This document shows positions 9,219-20,601 of a stretch of DNA of 64,000 nucleotides, in pieces (position 1 is the stretch's first letter; each line of letters starts with the position of its first letter). Below the pieces are notes generated by a model. The model worked only from the letters and a program-made list of their open reading frames with translations, did not search any database and was not told where the DNA came from. A program made the position numbers and the translations under genes. This DNA is from Streptomyces sp. NBC_01429 (GTDB taxonomy: Bacteria; Actinomycetota; Actinomycetes; Streptomycetales; Streptomycetaceae): the NCBI RefSeq assembly GCF_036231945.1, contig NZ_CP109599.1, forward strand, positions 3,628,501 through 3,692,500, given 5' to 3'.

Positions 9219-9722
9219 ATGCCGAGCACCGTCAATTTCAAGAGCAACCCCGTCAACGTCAACGGCGACTTCCCCAAGGTCGGCGCCGAGGCCCCCGCCT
9301 TCGAGCTGGTGGCGGGCGACCTCTCGACGGCCACGCTGAAGACCTTCGCCGGGCAGCGGAAGGTCCTCAACATCTTCCCGAGCGTCGACACCGGCACCTG
9401 CGCCGCGTCGGTCCGTAAGTTCAACGAGGTGGCGGCCGGCCTGGCGAACACCGCGGTGCTCTGCGTCTCGGCGGACCTGCCGTTCGCGCAGGGCCGGTTC
9501 TGCGGTTCCGAGGGCCTGGAGAACGTCAAGACCCTCTCCACCTTCCGCAGCCGCGCGTTCGTGGAGAACTACGGCGTAGACCTCGCCGACGGCCCCCTCG
9601 CCGGCCTCGCGGCCCGCGCCGTGGTCGTCCTGGACGAGAACGACAAGGTGATCTACACCGAGCTGGTCGAGGAGATCACCCAGGAGCCCAACTACGAGGC
9701 CGCGCTCGCCGCCCTGAAGTAG
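9219..9722 (+). CDS. tpx: Thiol peroxidase (Tpx, atypical 2-Cys peroxiredoxin)
   Basis: This 167-residue enzyme reduces hydroperoxides with thioredoxin. The peroxidatic cysteine is Cys61 in [14 protein letters not shown] and the resolving cysteine Cys95 in [11 protein letters not shown], which is the diagnostic Tpx spacing. The length equals the family norm. ATG 9219 has a good ribosome site (CCGGAGG) 9 bases upstream. The gene ends before a strong hairpin made partly of GGCGGGTAC repeats. Confidence 0.96.
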   Translation: MPSTVNFKSNPVNVNGDFPKVGAEAPAFELVAGDLSTATLKTFAGQRKVLNIFPSVDTGTCAASVRKFNEVAAGLANTAVLCVSADLPFAQGRFCGSEGLENVKTLSTFRSRAFVENYGVDLADGPLAGLAARAVVVLDENDKVIYTELVEEITQEPNYEAALAALK

Positions 9723-9733
9723 GCATGAGCGCC

Positions 9734-9765
9734 GCCGTACCCGCCGGGGTCCCGGCGGGTACGGC
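9734..9765 (+). terminator. Terminator of tpx
   Basis: A perfect 15-bp stem (GCCGTACCCGCCGGG) with a 2-nt loop begins 11 bp after the tpx stop. There is no T run, as is common in Streptomyces. Confidence 0.7.
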
Positions 9766-9789
9766 GGGTACGGCGGGTACGGCGGGTAC
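9754..9789. repeat. Four tandem GGCGGGTAC repeats
   Basis: Four exact 9-bp copies run out of the 3' arm of the tpx hairpin. Each copy could pair with the 5' arm, so several alternative stems are possible. Confidence 0.85.
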
Positions 9790-9861
9790 GGGACGCAGGG
9801 GGCGAGGGCGCCGGGGCTACGGGAGGGTACGGGGGCGACGGGAGCCCAGGGCCCACGGCGG

Positions 9862-10179
9862 CTACACGGGCGGCGTGCCCGGCGGGCTCTGCGGCTTCGG
9901 GCCGGGCGGAAGCGCGGGCCCCTGATCCGGCGGCATCTTCGGCGGACCGGGCTTCGCGTGCTTGGCGTCGTACAACGGCACCATCCGGCACGTGAGCCGG
10001 TAGATCCCGAACGGCGGAAAGAGATCCACCCGCCGAGGGAAATTCTCCTCCGCGCACCCTCCGCACAGAAGGTCCCGCGCCTCGTCACCGACCAGCCGCG
10101 CCCGCGCGACGGGGCTGACCCAGCACGACTCGCAGTAGCGGCAGTCCGTGGCCGACAGCAGAACAGCCGTTCTTGTCAT
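9862..10179 (-). CDS. Small Cys-rich (zinc-ribbon-like) hypothetical protein
   Basis: The 105-residue product begins at ATG 10179 (MTRTAVLLSATDC). It has two cysteine clusters, CRYCESC near residue 14 and CGGC near residue 43, spaced as in a treble-clef or zinc-ribbon fold, and a proline-rich tail (PPGPKPQSPPGTPP). No family was recognised. It lies downstream, on the same strand, of the probable gene at 10371-10989 and close to an XRE/DUF397 regulator pair, so it belongs to an accessory patch. Confidence 0.5.
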   Translation of the reverse strand: MTRTAVLLSATDCRYCESCWVSPVARARLVGDEARDLLCGGCAEENFPRRVDLFPPFGIYRLTCRMVPLYDAKHAKPGPPKMPPDQGPALPPGPKPQSPPGTPPV

Positions 10180-10370
10180 CCTCTGACGTCCTTTTCCCTG
10201 CGGAGCGGATCCGAAAGCCCTTGCGTGCAAGGCGCCTTCGTCCGCCCTCATCAGTGTGAAAAGTAACGTCTCCCCACGCTGACGCTCGTAGATGCGCTCC
10301 CTGAACAGAACCAACTGCGCGGGTGTACGGGCGTGATGATAGGCACGCGGCCGAGGCGGGCTGAACGGCC

Positions 10371-10989
10371 TTACGGGCAAAGAGAACTGCCCGTACCGCG
10401 CCCGCCACATAACCGGCCCGAACGCCGTCCGCCCGAGCCGGTCCAGGGCCCCGGCGCGCGAAGGGGGCACCGCCCGCCCCTTCGGCCGCGTCCGTTCCGC
10501 TCGGCGACCGCCTGATTCACCGTCCCGGCGGGCGCGCTGTCCGGACACTCGGGGCCACCGCACTCGCACGGCGATCGGCGCAGGGCGGACCCGGGCACGA
10601 GATCCGCGCCGTCCGCACGACCGGCCCCGTCCGGCCCGTCGCCCCCGTCCGCGTTCCCGGAACCCCCCGGCCTGTCCGGGTCCCGCGACCGGTCCGGCCC
10701 GCCCTGCCCCTCCGGCCCGCTCGATTCCGGCACCTTTCTCACCACCAGCGCTCCGTTCGCCCCGAAAGCCTCGGTCAGCCGGGACAGCACCCAGCGGGCC
10801 CCGCTGTTCGTCATCAACCTTCAACTCCCGGAGTCCACGTTCGACCCGCCTCACCAACTCCGGTGTGGGCGGGGCGAATTCACGCGGGACCCAAGACGGC
10901 GTCAAGCGCCAGAAGCCGCCGTTCCCGACCAATGCCCGCAGCTCTCGAATAACTGTTTCACCTGCGTCGCGATCCACCAATGCCTGCAC
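10371..10989 (-). pseudogene. Hypothetical gene split between two frames
   Basis: From a GTG at 10989 one frame (ALVDRDAGETVIRELRALVG, then WVPREFAPPTPELVRRVERG) has GC-rich third positions down to about 10820 but then meets no stop. From ATG 10814 the neighbouring frame (MTNSGARWVLSRLTEAFGAN) takes over the coding signature and runs to a stop at 10371, with a Cys-rich motif CECGGPECPD. The simplest reading is one gene, or two coupled genes, with a one-base shift near 10817. The product is unknown. It is divergent from the XRE regulator at 11164. Confidence 0.4.
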
Positions 10990-11163
10990 CCTTACTACGG
11001 ATTGTGAGCGGGGGTGTTCAGAGTGCAATGGCGGGCGCTAGATTGGGAAGGCGCCAGCGGCCCAACCTGCGCAATGGTCGATGCACAGCGCGCGAAACCG
11101 CTGCTACCTGCATAAACGCGACCGCTGAGCCGTATTCCCAGACGCTTGGTCAAGGGGTATTCG

Positions 11164-12000
11164 ATGACCGATCAGCATCATGACTTCGCCGACGACACGA
11201 ACAGCCCGCGCGCGAAATTCGGGGAAGCCCTCAAGGATGCGAGGGAGTTACGGCAGGACGGAAAGCTGTCACAGACGGCCCTGGCCAAGCTCGCCCGCAC
11301 GTCCAAGTCCACGATCTCCCGAATCGAAAACGCGGTCCCGCCCATTCCGAGCCATCTTCCCGTCATCTTCGACCAAATCTTCAAAACCGACGGCATTTTT
11401 AAGCGACTGTATGACGAAACACGTGTGAACGACTTCCCGTCGCGGTACCGGCGCCGCATGAAACTGGAAGCGCGGGCCATCGCCATCGCGGAGTGGTCAC
11501 CGAACCTGGTCCCCGGGCTTCTCCAGACAACCGCGTACGCGCGCGCACTGTTCAGAGCGGGCAACCCCCGGGCGACCGACCACGAGATCACAACACGAGC
11601 GGATGCGCGGATCGCACGGCAGGAAGTACTGCACAGGGGGTCTCCACCCGATCTGTCGATCGTGATCTGCGAGGCGGTGATCAGACGGTCCGTGGGCGGA
11701 TCAGAGGTGATGCGCGGCCAGTTGGCATCCCTGCTGGCTCAAGGCACTCGTTACACCACCATCGTGCAGGTGCTGCCGTTCAGCACCGGATCACACCTGC
11801 TCATGGACGGCTCCATGAGCATCCTTACCGCCCCCGACGGCACCCGCGTTATCTACACGGAGTCGCTCAACGCGGCGGTTATCAACGATGATCCCGCTAC
11901 GGTTCGAGCAATGTCACGTGCCTACGATGTCCTCACGGCTACGGCTCTTCCGCCGACCGCATCGGCCCAAGTGATCCGTGGGCAAATGGAGGCACTGTGA
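11164..12000 (+). CDS. XRE-family regulator with DUF5753 domain
   Basis: A 278-residue protein with an N-terminal helix-turn-helix (about residues 18-75: LSQTALAKLARTSKSTISRI) and a C-terminal DUF5753 domain (EWSPNLVPGLLQTTAYARAL, then TGSHLLMDGSMSIL). This is the Streptomyces regulator class that pairs with a small DUF397 protein, the BldB/AbaA-like and WhiJ-like modules tied to development and secondary metabolism. Start ATG 11164 follows AAGGGG. Its stop overlaps the GTG of the DUF397 gene by four bases. Confidence 0.92.
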   Translation: MTDQHHDFADDTNSPRAKFGEALKDARELRQDGKLSQTALAKLARTSKSTISRIENAVPPIPSHLPVIFDQIFKTDGIFKRLYDETRVNDFPSRYRRRMKLEARAIAIAEWSPNLVPGLLQTTAYARALFRAGNPRATDHEITTRADARIARQEVLHRGSPPDLSIVICEAVIRRSVGGSEVMRGQLASLLAQGTRYTTIVQVLPFSTGSHLLMDGSMSILTAPDGTRVIYTESLNAAVINDDPATVRAMSRAYDVLTATALPPTASAQVIRGQMEAL

Positions 12001-12206
12001 CCCAAGATGTCCCCCTGCGCAGCTGGGTCAGGTCCAGCTACAGCAACCAGGACGGTGGCAACTGCGTCGAGTGGTCCCCCACCCACGCCACCACCCACAG
12101 CACCGTCCCCGTACGCGACTCCAAGCGCCCCCACGGCTCCGTACTCCTGCTCACCCCCACCGCCTGGGCCGGTCTCCTGGACCTGGCCAAGTCACAACAC
12201 CCCTGA
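11997..12206 (+). CDS. DUF397 domain protein
   Basis: A 69-residue protein with the DUF397 signature WVRSSYSNQDGGNCVEW, followed by VPVRDSKRPHGSVLLLTPTAW. Such proteins act with the upstream DUF5753 regulator in an antitoxin-like or modulator role (WhiJ/BldB paradigm). GTG 11997 overlaps the regulator stop (GTGA), so the two are translationally coupled. Confidence 0.92.
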   Translation: MTQDVPLRSWVRSSYSNQDGGNCVEWSPTHATTHSTVPVRDSKRPHGSVLLLTPTAWAGLLDLAKSQHP

Positions 12207-12383
12207 GCCGGAAGGCTCATTGGGCGCACACCAAAGCGGGACACACGACATGCGTGGCCCGCAGAGGGGGAGAGGACAGCAGGCAGAGGGGGAGAGGCCC
12301 GCAGAGGGGAGCGGACAACAGTGGGTCATGTGTCAGCGGGTGCGTCCCGGGGGACCATCCGCACACGAGCACTCACCAGACGG

Positions 12384-12626
12384 GGTCACCCCTCCGGCTT
12401 CGGCCGGGCCGCCGCCCGGCTGCACATGAGCCAGCCGCCGCTGAGCCGGGCGATCAAGCAGCTGGAGACGGACGTCGGGGCCGTTCTGCTGCACCGCTCC
12501 CCCGCCGGCGTCACCCTCACCCGGCCCGGGATCACACTGCTGGACGAGGCGCGTACGCTGCTCGGCCAGGCCGACCGGGTCCGGGTACGCGTCGCCGCGG
12601 GAACGAGGGCGACACTAACCCTCTGA
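12384..12626 (+). pseudogene. Remnant of a LysR-family regulator
   Basis: About 75 residues match the LysR DNA-binding domain: AAARLHMSQPPLSRAIKQLE, then VLLHRSPAGVTLT and LLDEARTLLGQADRVRV. The first helix is degraded and has no sensible start, and the frame stops right after the linker helix, so the effector-binding domain is missing. It is followed by short GGGACGGGGACC-type repeats. This is a decayed fragment, not a functional gene. Confidence 0.75.
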
Positions 12627-12730
12627 TCAGCTCCTTCGCGCAGATCGCGACGGCTGCCTACCGGGACGGGGACCAGGACCAGGACTGGAACCGGGACGGG
12701 GACCGGGACTGAGCGCGCGGCAGCGAAAGA

Positions 12731-12777
12731 CCCCGGCCCGGGACCGCGATCGAGTGGATCACGATCCCGGGCCGGGG
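12731..12777 (-). terminator. Terminator of the YbjN-like gene
   Basis: A perfect 13-bp stem (CCCCGGCCCGGGA) with a 21-nt loop that can pair further is followed on the minus strand by TCTTTCG. It lies 48 bp after the stop at 12825. Confidence 0.7.
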
Positions 12778-12824
12778 GCGGGGCGCCCGGACGGTGAGGC
12801 CGCGGCCTCGGAGTCAGCCCGGAC

Positions 12825-13355
12825 TCAGGCGTCCTCGGGCTTCTCGTCCCCGGGCTCCAGGCCGAACTGCTCGACGAGCCACTTGTCGAACTCGATCGAG
12901 GCACGGACCCAGCTGACCGTGGACGACACGAAGTGCTCAAGGTTGACGCCCATGCCGATCAGCATCTGGGCCTCACCGATGAGCCGGACGGTCGGCGGAC
13001 CGTCGCCCTCCTCGTGGACGTGCGTGTAGACCTTGGGCCACAGCGTCCGGCGGTTCCAGTCGTCGATCGCGTCCAGGATCTTGGACTTGTCCGTCACGGG
13101 GTGCGGGCGGTCGTAGAAGGTCCGCACCGAGAAGACCTGCTGGTCGTCCTCGCCGCGGAACATGAAGTACGTCCGGAACTCCTCCCACGGCGCCGCGAGG
13201 TCGCCCTCGTCGTCGACGACGTACTTCAGCTCCATCTGTTCGAGGAGCTGCTTGACCAGATCCTGGTCAGGGACGACGGGGCCCGCCGGTCCCGCACCCT
13301 GCGGTTGGGGCTGGCTGCCCCCGAAATTCGGAATCGAGGACGGGTCGATGCTCAC
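12825..13355 (-). CDS. YbjN domain-containing protein
   Basis: The 176-residue product starts at GTG 13355 (SIDPSSIPNFGGS), with GAAGGGAAA upstream as ribosome site. After a proline-rich linker the YbjN fold runs from about residue 45 (LLEQMELKYVVDDEGD) to 150, with conserved FRTYFMFRGEDDQQVFSVRT. YbjN proteins are putative sensory transduction or chaperone-like proteins; no partner is visible. The open frame extends further upstream, but those residues do not belong to the family. Confidence 0.85.
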   Translation of the reverse strand: MSIDPSSIPNFGGSQPQPQGAGPAGPVVPDQDLVKQLLEQMELKYVVDDEGDLAAPWEEFRTYFMFRGEDDQQVFSVRTFYDRPHPVTDKSKILDAIDDWNRRTLWPKVYTHVHEEGDGPPTVRLIGEAQMLIGMGVNLEHFVSSTVSWVRASIEFDKWLVEQFGLEPGDEKPEDA

Positions 13356-13436
13356 CGTGTATTTCCCTTCGTACGGTTCCTGCCATCCTCTCCCATCCCG
13401 GCCCGGGGGTGGCAACCCCATCCGCGTCTCAACGGG

Positions 13437-14024
13437 TCACGGATTCGCCATCCGGTCCGTGAGCCGCCATACGCCGGTCGAGGGATTCCGCCCGTGCTCC
13501 TCCCCGGTCGGCTCCAGCCCCTGGGCCCGCTCCGCCGCCCGGACCATCTCGTCCCGGTATTTACGGAAGTCGATCCGCGTCTTGTCGTAGCCCGGGACGT
13601 GCTTCTCCATGAGCGGCAGCAGCTTTTTCGTGCCGATGTGCGCGCGGTGATCGGTGAAGTGGAGCAGCAGCCACAGCTCGAAGCAGGGGTTGGAGACGGC
13701 GATCCTGATGCCCTGCCGCCGGGCGGCCAGCGCGGCGTCGGCCACGTCTATGTAGTCGTCCACGTCGAAGACGCACCACACCTCGTCGTACCCGCCCGGA
13801 TTGAGATCCCGCTGCCCGCGCGCGTACGCGACCAGCTGCGTCGGGGAGCATGCCTTGCCGCGTACGACCACGGACACGGCGGGGTTGCGTAAGTGATCAC
13901 GTAAGCCCTGGAGGTACTGCCGCTCGGTCTCCTTGCTGCCGCAGACGATCAGCATCGTCCGCGCGGACCGCCGCACGGGGCCGCGCCTGCGGCCCGAGCC
14001 CTCACGTGGGAACGACCTGGCCAC
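13437..14024 (-). CDS. RloB family protein (TOPRIM-like candidate nuclease)
   Basis: A 195-residue RloB protein starting at GTG 14024 (ARSFPREGSGRRRGPVRR), which lies inside the end of the ATPase gene (overlap 23 bp), so the two are coupled. Visible family motifs are VCGSKETERQYL near the N-terminus, VFDVDDY near residue 90, and NPCFELWLLLHF. The Glu-x-x-Glu and Asp-x-Asp-Asp pattern is like a TOPRIM metal site; this assignment is my inference. RloB was named from genes linked to type I restriction loci. With the ATPase it has the same layout as PARIS-type (ATPase plus TOPRIM) phage-defence modules. Confidence 0.85.
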   Translation of the reverse strand: MARSFPREGSGRRRGPVRRSARTMLIVCGSKETERQYLQGLRDHLRNPAVSVVVRGKACSPTQLVAYARGQRDLNPGGYDEVWCVFDVDDYIDVADAALAARRQGIRIAVSNPCFELWLLLHFTDHRAHIGTKKLLPLMEKHVPGYDKTRIDFRKYRDEMVRAAERAQGLEPTGEEHGRNPSTGVWRLTDRMANP

Positions 14025-15288
14025 GAGCCCCCCAGTACTTCTTGAGCATGTCTTCAAAGGCCGTTTCCGGCAGGAGCGGTACGGCTCCGTAGCTGCCGGC
14101 GAGGTAACGCCGCTCGAAGTTCTCGCCCTTGCGGGGCTTGAAGTCTGTGAGCGGATACAGCTCGGAGGCCCCGGTCTTCGCGTCCTTCTCCACGAACCAG
14201 ACCTGGTCGCGACGCAGCACCTGGTCACCGAGCATCGTGCCGAGAAGGGAGGCGTCGTGGGTGGTGAAGATGAGTTGGGCGTTGCGCTGGTTCAGCTCCG
14301 GGTCCTGGAAGAGGGTGAGGAGCTTGGCGGTGAGGAGGGGGTGGAGGCTGATGTCGATCTCGTCGACCCACATCACATCCCCGTTGAGAAGGGAGAGGAG
14401 GGCAGTGGTCGCCATGGTCAGCCAGGTCTTCGTACCGGCCGATTCGGCTTCCTCCGGAAGGACGAACTCCTCGCCACCGACCCGATGGACGAACTCCAAT
14501 GCCTGCGACGCGGCCGCTTTGACGTCGTCCGGCATCCCCTGTGCCCGGCCATCGGGATTCCGCAGAAGCATCTCGAATGCCTTGTTCTTCGCCTCGCCGC
14601 CGCGGATGCCGTGCACGCCCAGATCAGCTACCGCCAGGACATCGCTTCCGATCGGCAGCCCCGCTGCGGCGAAGACCTCATACGTCTGCACGAGATACGC
14701 GCCGATAGCAGAGGCGAGATGCCGCGAGCCATCACCGAGTGTGACCAAATGCAGATCACGCCAGAGCTCACTCAGCTGCTTGTGCGATGTCTGCGCGGCA
14801 GCCGACAGATACAGGCTGTTCGGCCGCATCAGCCGCTCCGCCGCCACCCGCTCCCCGGTCAGCGTCGCGCCGTACGTCATCCGCATGCGGTCGCGCTCGA
14901 AGAGGACCCGCTTCCGGCCCTTGGGGTACGCGTACAGCCACTCTTCGGCCACCTCGGTGTCCGTGACGCTGAACCCGTACACGTACCGCACGCCGTCCAG
15001 CAGAACGTCGACGCCATACGAAGACGGTTCGCCCTGACTCGTGTGATCGAGAAGGAACGGGCGACGGCGCGGCAGGGGAGCGCCCGGCAGCCATCGGGCC
15101 TGGGATTCGCGTACCGCCTCGGCGAAGAATCGGTAGGCGTCCACGACCGTCGACTTCCCCGACGCGTTCGCGCCGAAGAGCGCCACCACCGGCACGGCCG
15201 GCCGGTCGTCCCCGTACGCGGGCACGAGGTTCAGTTCCTGTGGCTCGCGCAGGGAGCCGTGGTTGGCGACACGAAAGCTCAGCAGCAT
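14002..15288 (-). CDS. AAA15-family ABC-type ATPase (RloA-like partner of RloB)
   Basis: The 428-residue protein is complete: Walker A FGANASGKSTVV near residue 38, a central coiled and variable region, and Walker B MWVDEIDISLHPLL near residue 305, followed by FTTHDASLL with the switch histidine. This is the OLD/RecF-like ATPase class that controls a partner nuclease. It is the first gene of a two-gene unit with RloB. It resembles the broken ATPase at the left end of the window and shares a promoter element with it (15324-15335). Role in phage defence is inferred from family and pairing. Confidence 0.9.
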   Translation of the reverse strand: MLLSFRVANHGSLREPQELNLVPAYGDDRPAVPVVALFGANASGKSTVVDAYRFFAEAVRESQARWLPGAPLPRRRPFLLDHTSQGEPSSYGVDVLLDGVRYVYGFSVTDTEVAEEWLYAYPKGRKRVLFERDRMRMTYGATLTGERVAAERLMRPNSLYLSAAAQTSHKQLSELWRDLHLVTLGDGSRHLASAIGAYLVQTYEVFAAAGLPIGSDVLAVADLGVHGIRGGEAKNKAFEMLLRNPDGRAQGMPDDVKAAASQALEFVHRVGGEEFVLPEEAESAGTKTWLTMATTALLSLLNGDVMWVDEIDISLHPLLTAKLLTLFQDPELNQRNAQLIFTTHDASLLGTMLGDQVLRRDQVWFVEKDAKTGASELYPLTDFKPRKGENFERRYLAGSYGAVPLLPETAFEDMLKKYWGARGQVVPT

Positions 15289-15323
15289 GGATTGTCACCC
15301 TCCCCACACCATCTTGTGAACAA

Positions 15324-15348
15324 GTGAATCGCGCATTACGTGATTCAC
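15324..15348. promoter_or_regulatory. Inverted repeat upstream of the ATPase-RloB unit
   Basis: GTGAATC and GATTCAC face each other across 11 bp, 36 bp before the ATPase start. The left half GTGAATCGCGCA also stands 41 bp before the other ATPase gene at 866. It is a candidate operator. Confidence 0.5.
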
Positions 15349-15409
15349 ATAGATGGTAGTTCTCTCCAGGGGACACGGCTACCGAACGTCGCCACGCGGC
15401 GCCGGGCCG

Positions 15410-16729
15410 TCAGATCGTCTCCAGGAAGGCCCCGACCACCGCCGCGAAGCCCGCCGGGGCGCTCTCGTGGACCATGTGGCCGGTGGGGAGCTGGACGAGG
15501 CGGGTGTGGGGGCGGCGGGATGCCATGGCCTTCGCGTGGTCGGCGGCGAGGATGTCGCTCCGCGTTCCGTGCACCAGCAGGGCCGGGCAGTCGCGGGCCA
15601 GCCAGTCCGCCCAGTGGTCCCCCTTGTGCTGCTCGTTGGACATCACCATGTCCTCCGGGTGGACGGTGAGCCCCCAGCCGTCGGCGTACTCGCTCAGCCC
15701 GTCCGTCAGATACGGCCCGGCGTCCCCGAGCCCTTCGAGCAGGGCGGCCCTGGTGGGTGCGCGGTGGGGCCAGGACAGGCAGAACGAGAGGTCACCGGCG
15801 ATCTCCGTCCCCATGTCCTCGATGATCAGGGCGCGGACCAAGTCCGGACGCCGGGCCGCCAGTTGGTACGCGTTGAGGCCGCCGAGGGAGTGGCCGAGCA
15901 CCACCACGTCGCGCAGTCCGAGGTGGCCGAGGAGCCCGGCGGCGTCCTCGATGTACCCCTCGCGCGAGAAGTCGGCCGGGCGGTCGGAGTAGCCGTGTCC
16001 TCGCTGGTCGAGCGCTATCACCCGCCACTTCGGGGCGAGGTCGCGCGCCAGCCTCGTGAAGGTGCGGGCCTGGCCGAAGTGGCCGTGCAGGGCGAGCAGG
16101 GGCTGCCCCGGGCCGCCGAAGTCCAGGTACGACAGCCTCCGCCCGACGATCTCGAAGGCTCCCCGGACCGCTTCGGCGTCGGAACCCCGCTCCGGCTCGC
16201 GCGCCCGGTCCGTATCCGTCCCGTACGCCGGCTGCGACAGCGACGGCGACAGCGACAGCGGCCCCAGGCGCTCCGCCACCCGGCTCCTCAGCAGCTCGTA
16301 CTCCTCCGCCCTGCGGGGCAGCCGTCCCGGCGGGCGCCGGACAGCCCGGGGCTCGCCGACCTGCTGGCCGCGCCGGAACTGGTCGTGGGTGAGGTCGATC
16401 TCGACGCCGCCCGGCAGCCGGTTCCACCAGTGGTAGCCGTGCTGTTCCGCACCGAGCCGGACCTCCGCGAAGAGCAGGTCTCCACCGAATATGTCGTGCA
16501 CGACCAGCGCCGTGATGTCGCACTGCCCCCACGCCGGGTTCTCCCCGGTCCAGGGGGCGCGCTCCACGTCGTCGGGCGAGCAGGTGTCGGCCGCCCAGCT
16601 CGCCCGCAGCGCCTGCTCGATGTCGGTGAGAACCCACGGCGTCGCGGCTTTCGCCGTGACCTTCGTCGCGGCCTTCGTCGTGGCCCTCGCCGTGGCCTTC
16701 GGGATGTCGATGTCGTCCCTCGGTGTCAT
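15410..16729 (-). CDS. YunG-like domain fused to an alpha/beta hydrolase
   Basis: A 439-residue protein from ATG 16729 (MTPRDDIDIPKA). Residues about 35-130 look like the YunG family (LRASWAADTCSPDD, then NPAWGQCDITALVV and YHWWNRLPGGVEIDLTHDQF). Residues about 190-435 are a standard alpha/beta hydrolase with ALHGHFGQ, nucleophile motif GHSLGG, and the catalytic His in PTGHMVHE. The N-terminal 30 residues are an Ala/Thr/Lys repeat. Substrate is unknown. An in-frame GTG eight codons upstream is an alternative start. The next gene, an SDR, is on the same strand. Confidence 0.8.
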   Translation of the reverse strand: MTPRDDIDIPKATARATTKAATKVTAKAATPWVLTDIEQALRASWAADTCSPDDVERAPWTGENPAWGQCDITALVVHDIFGGDLLFAEVRLGAEQHGYHWWNRLPGGVEIDLTHDQFRRGQQVGEPRAVRRPPGRLPRRAEEYELLRSRVAERLGPLSLSPSLSQPAYGTDTDRAREPERGSDAEAVRGAFEIVGRRLSYLDFGGPGQPLLALHGHFGQARTFTRLARDLAPKWRVIALDQRGHGYSDRPADFSREGYIEDAAGLLGHLGLRDVVVLGHSLGGLNAYQLAARRPDLVRALIIEDMGTEIAGDLSFCLSWPHRAPTRAALLEGLGDAGPYLTDGLSEYADGWGLTVHPEDMVMSNEQHKGDHWADWLARDCPALLVHGTRSDILAADHAKAMASRRPHTRLVQLPTGHMVHESAPAGFAAVVGAFLETI

Positions 16730-16792
16730 GACGTTCAGCCTGCCACCCACCACTGACAGTCCCCGCTGCCGTCGACCGCTGTCAGCGCCCGC

Positions 16793-17533
16793 TCAGCGCC
16801 CGCCCGCCACCCGCAGAATCGTTCCCGTGGCGTACGAGGCGTCCGCCGAGAGCAGCCAGGAGACGGCGCCCGCGATCTCCTCCGGCTCTCCGGGCCGCCC
16901 CATGGGGATGCCGTCCGCGAGCTTGTCCGGGCGGGCGGGGTCCTCGTGGAACTCGGTCCTGATGACGCCGGGGGCCACCGCGTTGACCCGGATGCCCAGC
17001 CGCGCGACCTCCTTCGACAGCCCGACGGTCATCGTGTCCACGGCGCCCTTGGCCGCCGCGTAGTGCACGTACTCCCCCGGGCTGCCGAGGGTGGCGGCGG
17101 CCGAGGAGACGTTCACGATGGCGCCGCCCCCGGTCCGGGTCATGTCGCGCACCGCCCGGCGCGCGCAGAGCAGGTAGCCGACGACGTTCACGTCCAGCGC
17201 GCGCCGGATACCGGCCGCGTCCGCTTCGGCGAGCGGGCCGACGGGGCCGCTGACCCCGGCGTTGTTGACCAGCCCTGTGACCGGGCCGAGTTCGGCCGCC
17301 GCCGTCTCGAAGAGACGGTCGACGTCGGCCTCGTCGGAGGTGTCGGCCCGTACGGCCACGCATCGCCGGCCCGTCTCCCGTACGGACGAGGCGACGGCCA
17401 CGGCCGCCGCCTCGTCGGAGTGGTACGCGAGCGCGACATGGTGCCCGTCCGCGGCGAGGCGCGCGCAGACGGCGGCGCCGATGCCTCGGCTGCCGCCCGT
17501 GACGACGGTGACCGGCACCGGCTGCCCGCTCAT
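16793..17533 (-). CDS. SDR-family NAD(P)-dependent oxidoreductase
   Basis: A 246-residue classical short-chain dehydrogenase: cofactor motif TGGSRGIG at residues about 12-19, NNAG near 90, catalytic Ser in IVNVSSAAA near 140, and Tyr/Lys in YAAAKGAVD near 155. It resembles FabG-type 3-oxoacyl-ACP reductases, but it is isolated from fatty acid genes and its substrate is not known. The usual C-terminal glycine-rich end is present (GTILRVAGGR). Confidence 0.9.
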   Translation of the reverse strand: MSGQPVPVTVVTGGSRGIGAAVCARLAADGHHVALAYHSDEAAAVAVASSVRETGRRCVAVRADTSDEADVDRLFETAAAELGPVTGLVNNAGVSGPVGPLAEADAAGIRRALDVNVVGYLLCARRAVRDMTRTGGGAIVNVSSAAATLGSPGEYVHYAAAKGAVDTMTVGLSKEVARLGIRVNAVAPGVIRTEFHEDPARPDKLADGIPMGRPGEPEEIAGAVSWLLSADASYATGTILRVAGGR

Positions 17534-17587
17534 GGTGACCCCTGACCCTCGCTCGAACGGCTCGACAATGGTTCTCGGTCGAGAACC

Positions 17588-20233
<2,646 letters not shown>

Positions 20234-20481
20234 TGCGCTCTCTCCTCACGTACACGTATGCGAATGTGCCCGCCGTACGGCCTCGTACGGCCTTGTGCGG
20301 CCCCGCACGGCGCCGAACGGCCCCGTCCGGCGCCACGGGCCCCATGGATCCCTGTGCGGCCCTGTGCGGCTCTTGTGGTTCCTCTGTGGTTCCTCGTGGT
20401 TCCTTACGGAGATTCCCGGTCCGGGACTCACCTCTCCACCGACGCACAGCCGCCACACCTGACTCTCACAGCATGCGTAAA
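20234..20481. other. clpB leader and degenerate repeats
   Basis: No gene is seen. The stretch holds degenerate copies of short units (GTACGGCCT/GTGCGGCC, then GTGGTTCCT three times). It separates clpB from its HAIR operator, so the clpB transcript may have a long leader. Confidence 0.5.
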
Positions 20482-20502
20482 GTTGAGTCTATTCCACTCA
20501 AG
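20482..20502. promoter_or_regulatory. HAIR operator (HspR) upstream of clpB
   Basis: GTTGAGT-N7-ACTCAAG matches the HspR inverted repeat CTTGAGT-N7-ACTCAAG with one change. It also lies 100 bp before the divergent PPOX-type gene. Confidence 0.9.
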
Positions 20503-20601
20503 CTTGAAACGGGACGGTACGGGGGCGGGAAAGCGGTACGGGGCGCGACCGGGGTGGACCGGGGTGCCGGGCGGAAAACCGCCGACCATAGGCTTCCCTC
20601 C

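Noticed and set aside
9862..11028. A single 388-residue minus-strand protein
   Set aside because: Third-position base use shows that a different frame is coding from about 10817 to 10410; only the two ends of this long frame look coding.
12321..12626. Functional LysR regulator
   Set aside because: Only the DNA-binding region is left and its first helix is degraded; no effector domain follows.
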